64,000 nucleotides of DNA, taken from Microbacteriaceae bacterium. GTDB lineage: Bacteria > Actinomycetota > Actinomycetes > Actinomycetales > Microbacteriaceae. Shown here one piece after another: positions 63,724-64,000 of this stretch. The stretch covers positions 1 through 64,000 of the forward strand of contig JAHEGG010000003.1 in NCBI GenBank assembly GCA_024639845.1, written 5' to 3'. The stretch's first letter is position 1, and each line of letters starts with the position of its first letter. A program made the position numbers and the translations under genes. Under the pieces are notes generated by a model. That model had not been told where the DNA came from. It did no database searches and was given only the letters and a program-made list of their open reading frames with translations.

Positions 63724-64000
63724 CTAGTCGCCGATGTAGTGCATGACGTGTTTGATTCTGGTGTAGTCCTCGAAACCGTAGTTTGAGAGATCCTTGCCAT
63801 AACCAGAGTGCTTGAATCCACCGTGCGGCATTTCGGCGACCAGTGGAATGTGGTCGTTGATCCAGACGCAACCGAAGTTGAGTCCCTTTGCGAAACGCAT
63901 GGCGCGGGTGTGATTCGAAGTCCAGACCGAAGATGCCAAACCGTAGTTAACATCGTTAGCCCAGGTCATCGCCTCGTCATCGTTAGCAAAAGCTTGAACG
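63724..64000 (-). CDS. Aldehyde dehydrogenase C-terminus, gamma-aminobutyraldehyde dehydrogenase-like (runs off the right edge)
   Basis: [71 protein letters not shown]. Confidence 0.88.
   Translation of the reverse strand, partial: VQAFANDDEAMTWANDVNYGLASSVWTSNHTRAMRFAKGLNFGCVWINDHIPLVAEMPHGGFKHSGYGKDLSNYGFEDYTRIKHVMHYIGD

Noticed and set aside
63660-63953. N-terminal extension of the FtsK-like ORF ([11 protein letters not shown]...)
   Set aside because: Overlaps the conserved dehydrogenase C-terminus and terminator in another frame; Ser/Thr-rich out-of-frame translation.
1-64000. CRISPR arrays, insertion sequences, prophage, tRNA genes
   Set aside because: None seen: no regularly spaced repeats, no transposase/integrase/phage genes, and no tRNA-like cloverleaf noticed in the larger gaps. 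A tRNAscan/Infernal run would be needed to be sure.

Overview
This is a gene-dense, mostly minus-strand actinobacterial chromosome segment. Gene content and order suggest a small-genome Microbacteriaceae-like organism; that is an inference and no search was run. It starts inside the 5' end of a 16S rRNA gene (minus strand). It continues through tyrS, an arg cluster (argHFBJC), pheTS, infC-rpmI-rplT, a his cluster (hisC-hisB-hisH-priA), a lexA/LysM locus, hflX, dapF-miaA-miaB-recX-recA, clgR-cinA-pgsA-ftsK-rnj-dapA-thyX, dapB-M16 peptidase-pnp-rpsO, ribF-truB-rbfA-infB-ylxR-nusA-proS-ispG-rseP-dxr. It ends in an apparent polyamine/GABA catabolic region (gabT, a second class-III aminotransferase, potABCD, ald, a gamma-aminobutyraldehyde dehydrogenase-like fragment) that also holds an orphan FtsK/SpoIIIE-like ATPase. 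Most of the window is conserved housekeeping. I found no CRISPR array, prophage, transposon or obviously new multi-gene system. The observations most worth a second look are: (i) the SOS-box-flanked LysM gene next to lexA; (ii) an orphan membrane FtsK-like ATPase whose start codon abuts a terminator-like hairpin and whose 3' end overlaps ald antiparallel; (iii) arg, his and rimP genes missing from their usual positions; (iv) a probable AUC start codon for infC; (v) about ten start codons with a TANNNT -10 element 6-8 nt upstream, suggesting leaderless transcription; (vi) a strong hairpin in the pnp leader; (vii) a small secreted Lys/Ala-rich peptide beside the rRNA operon; (viii) a perfect palindrome in the gabT promoter region.
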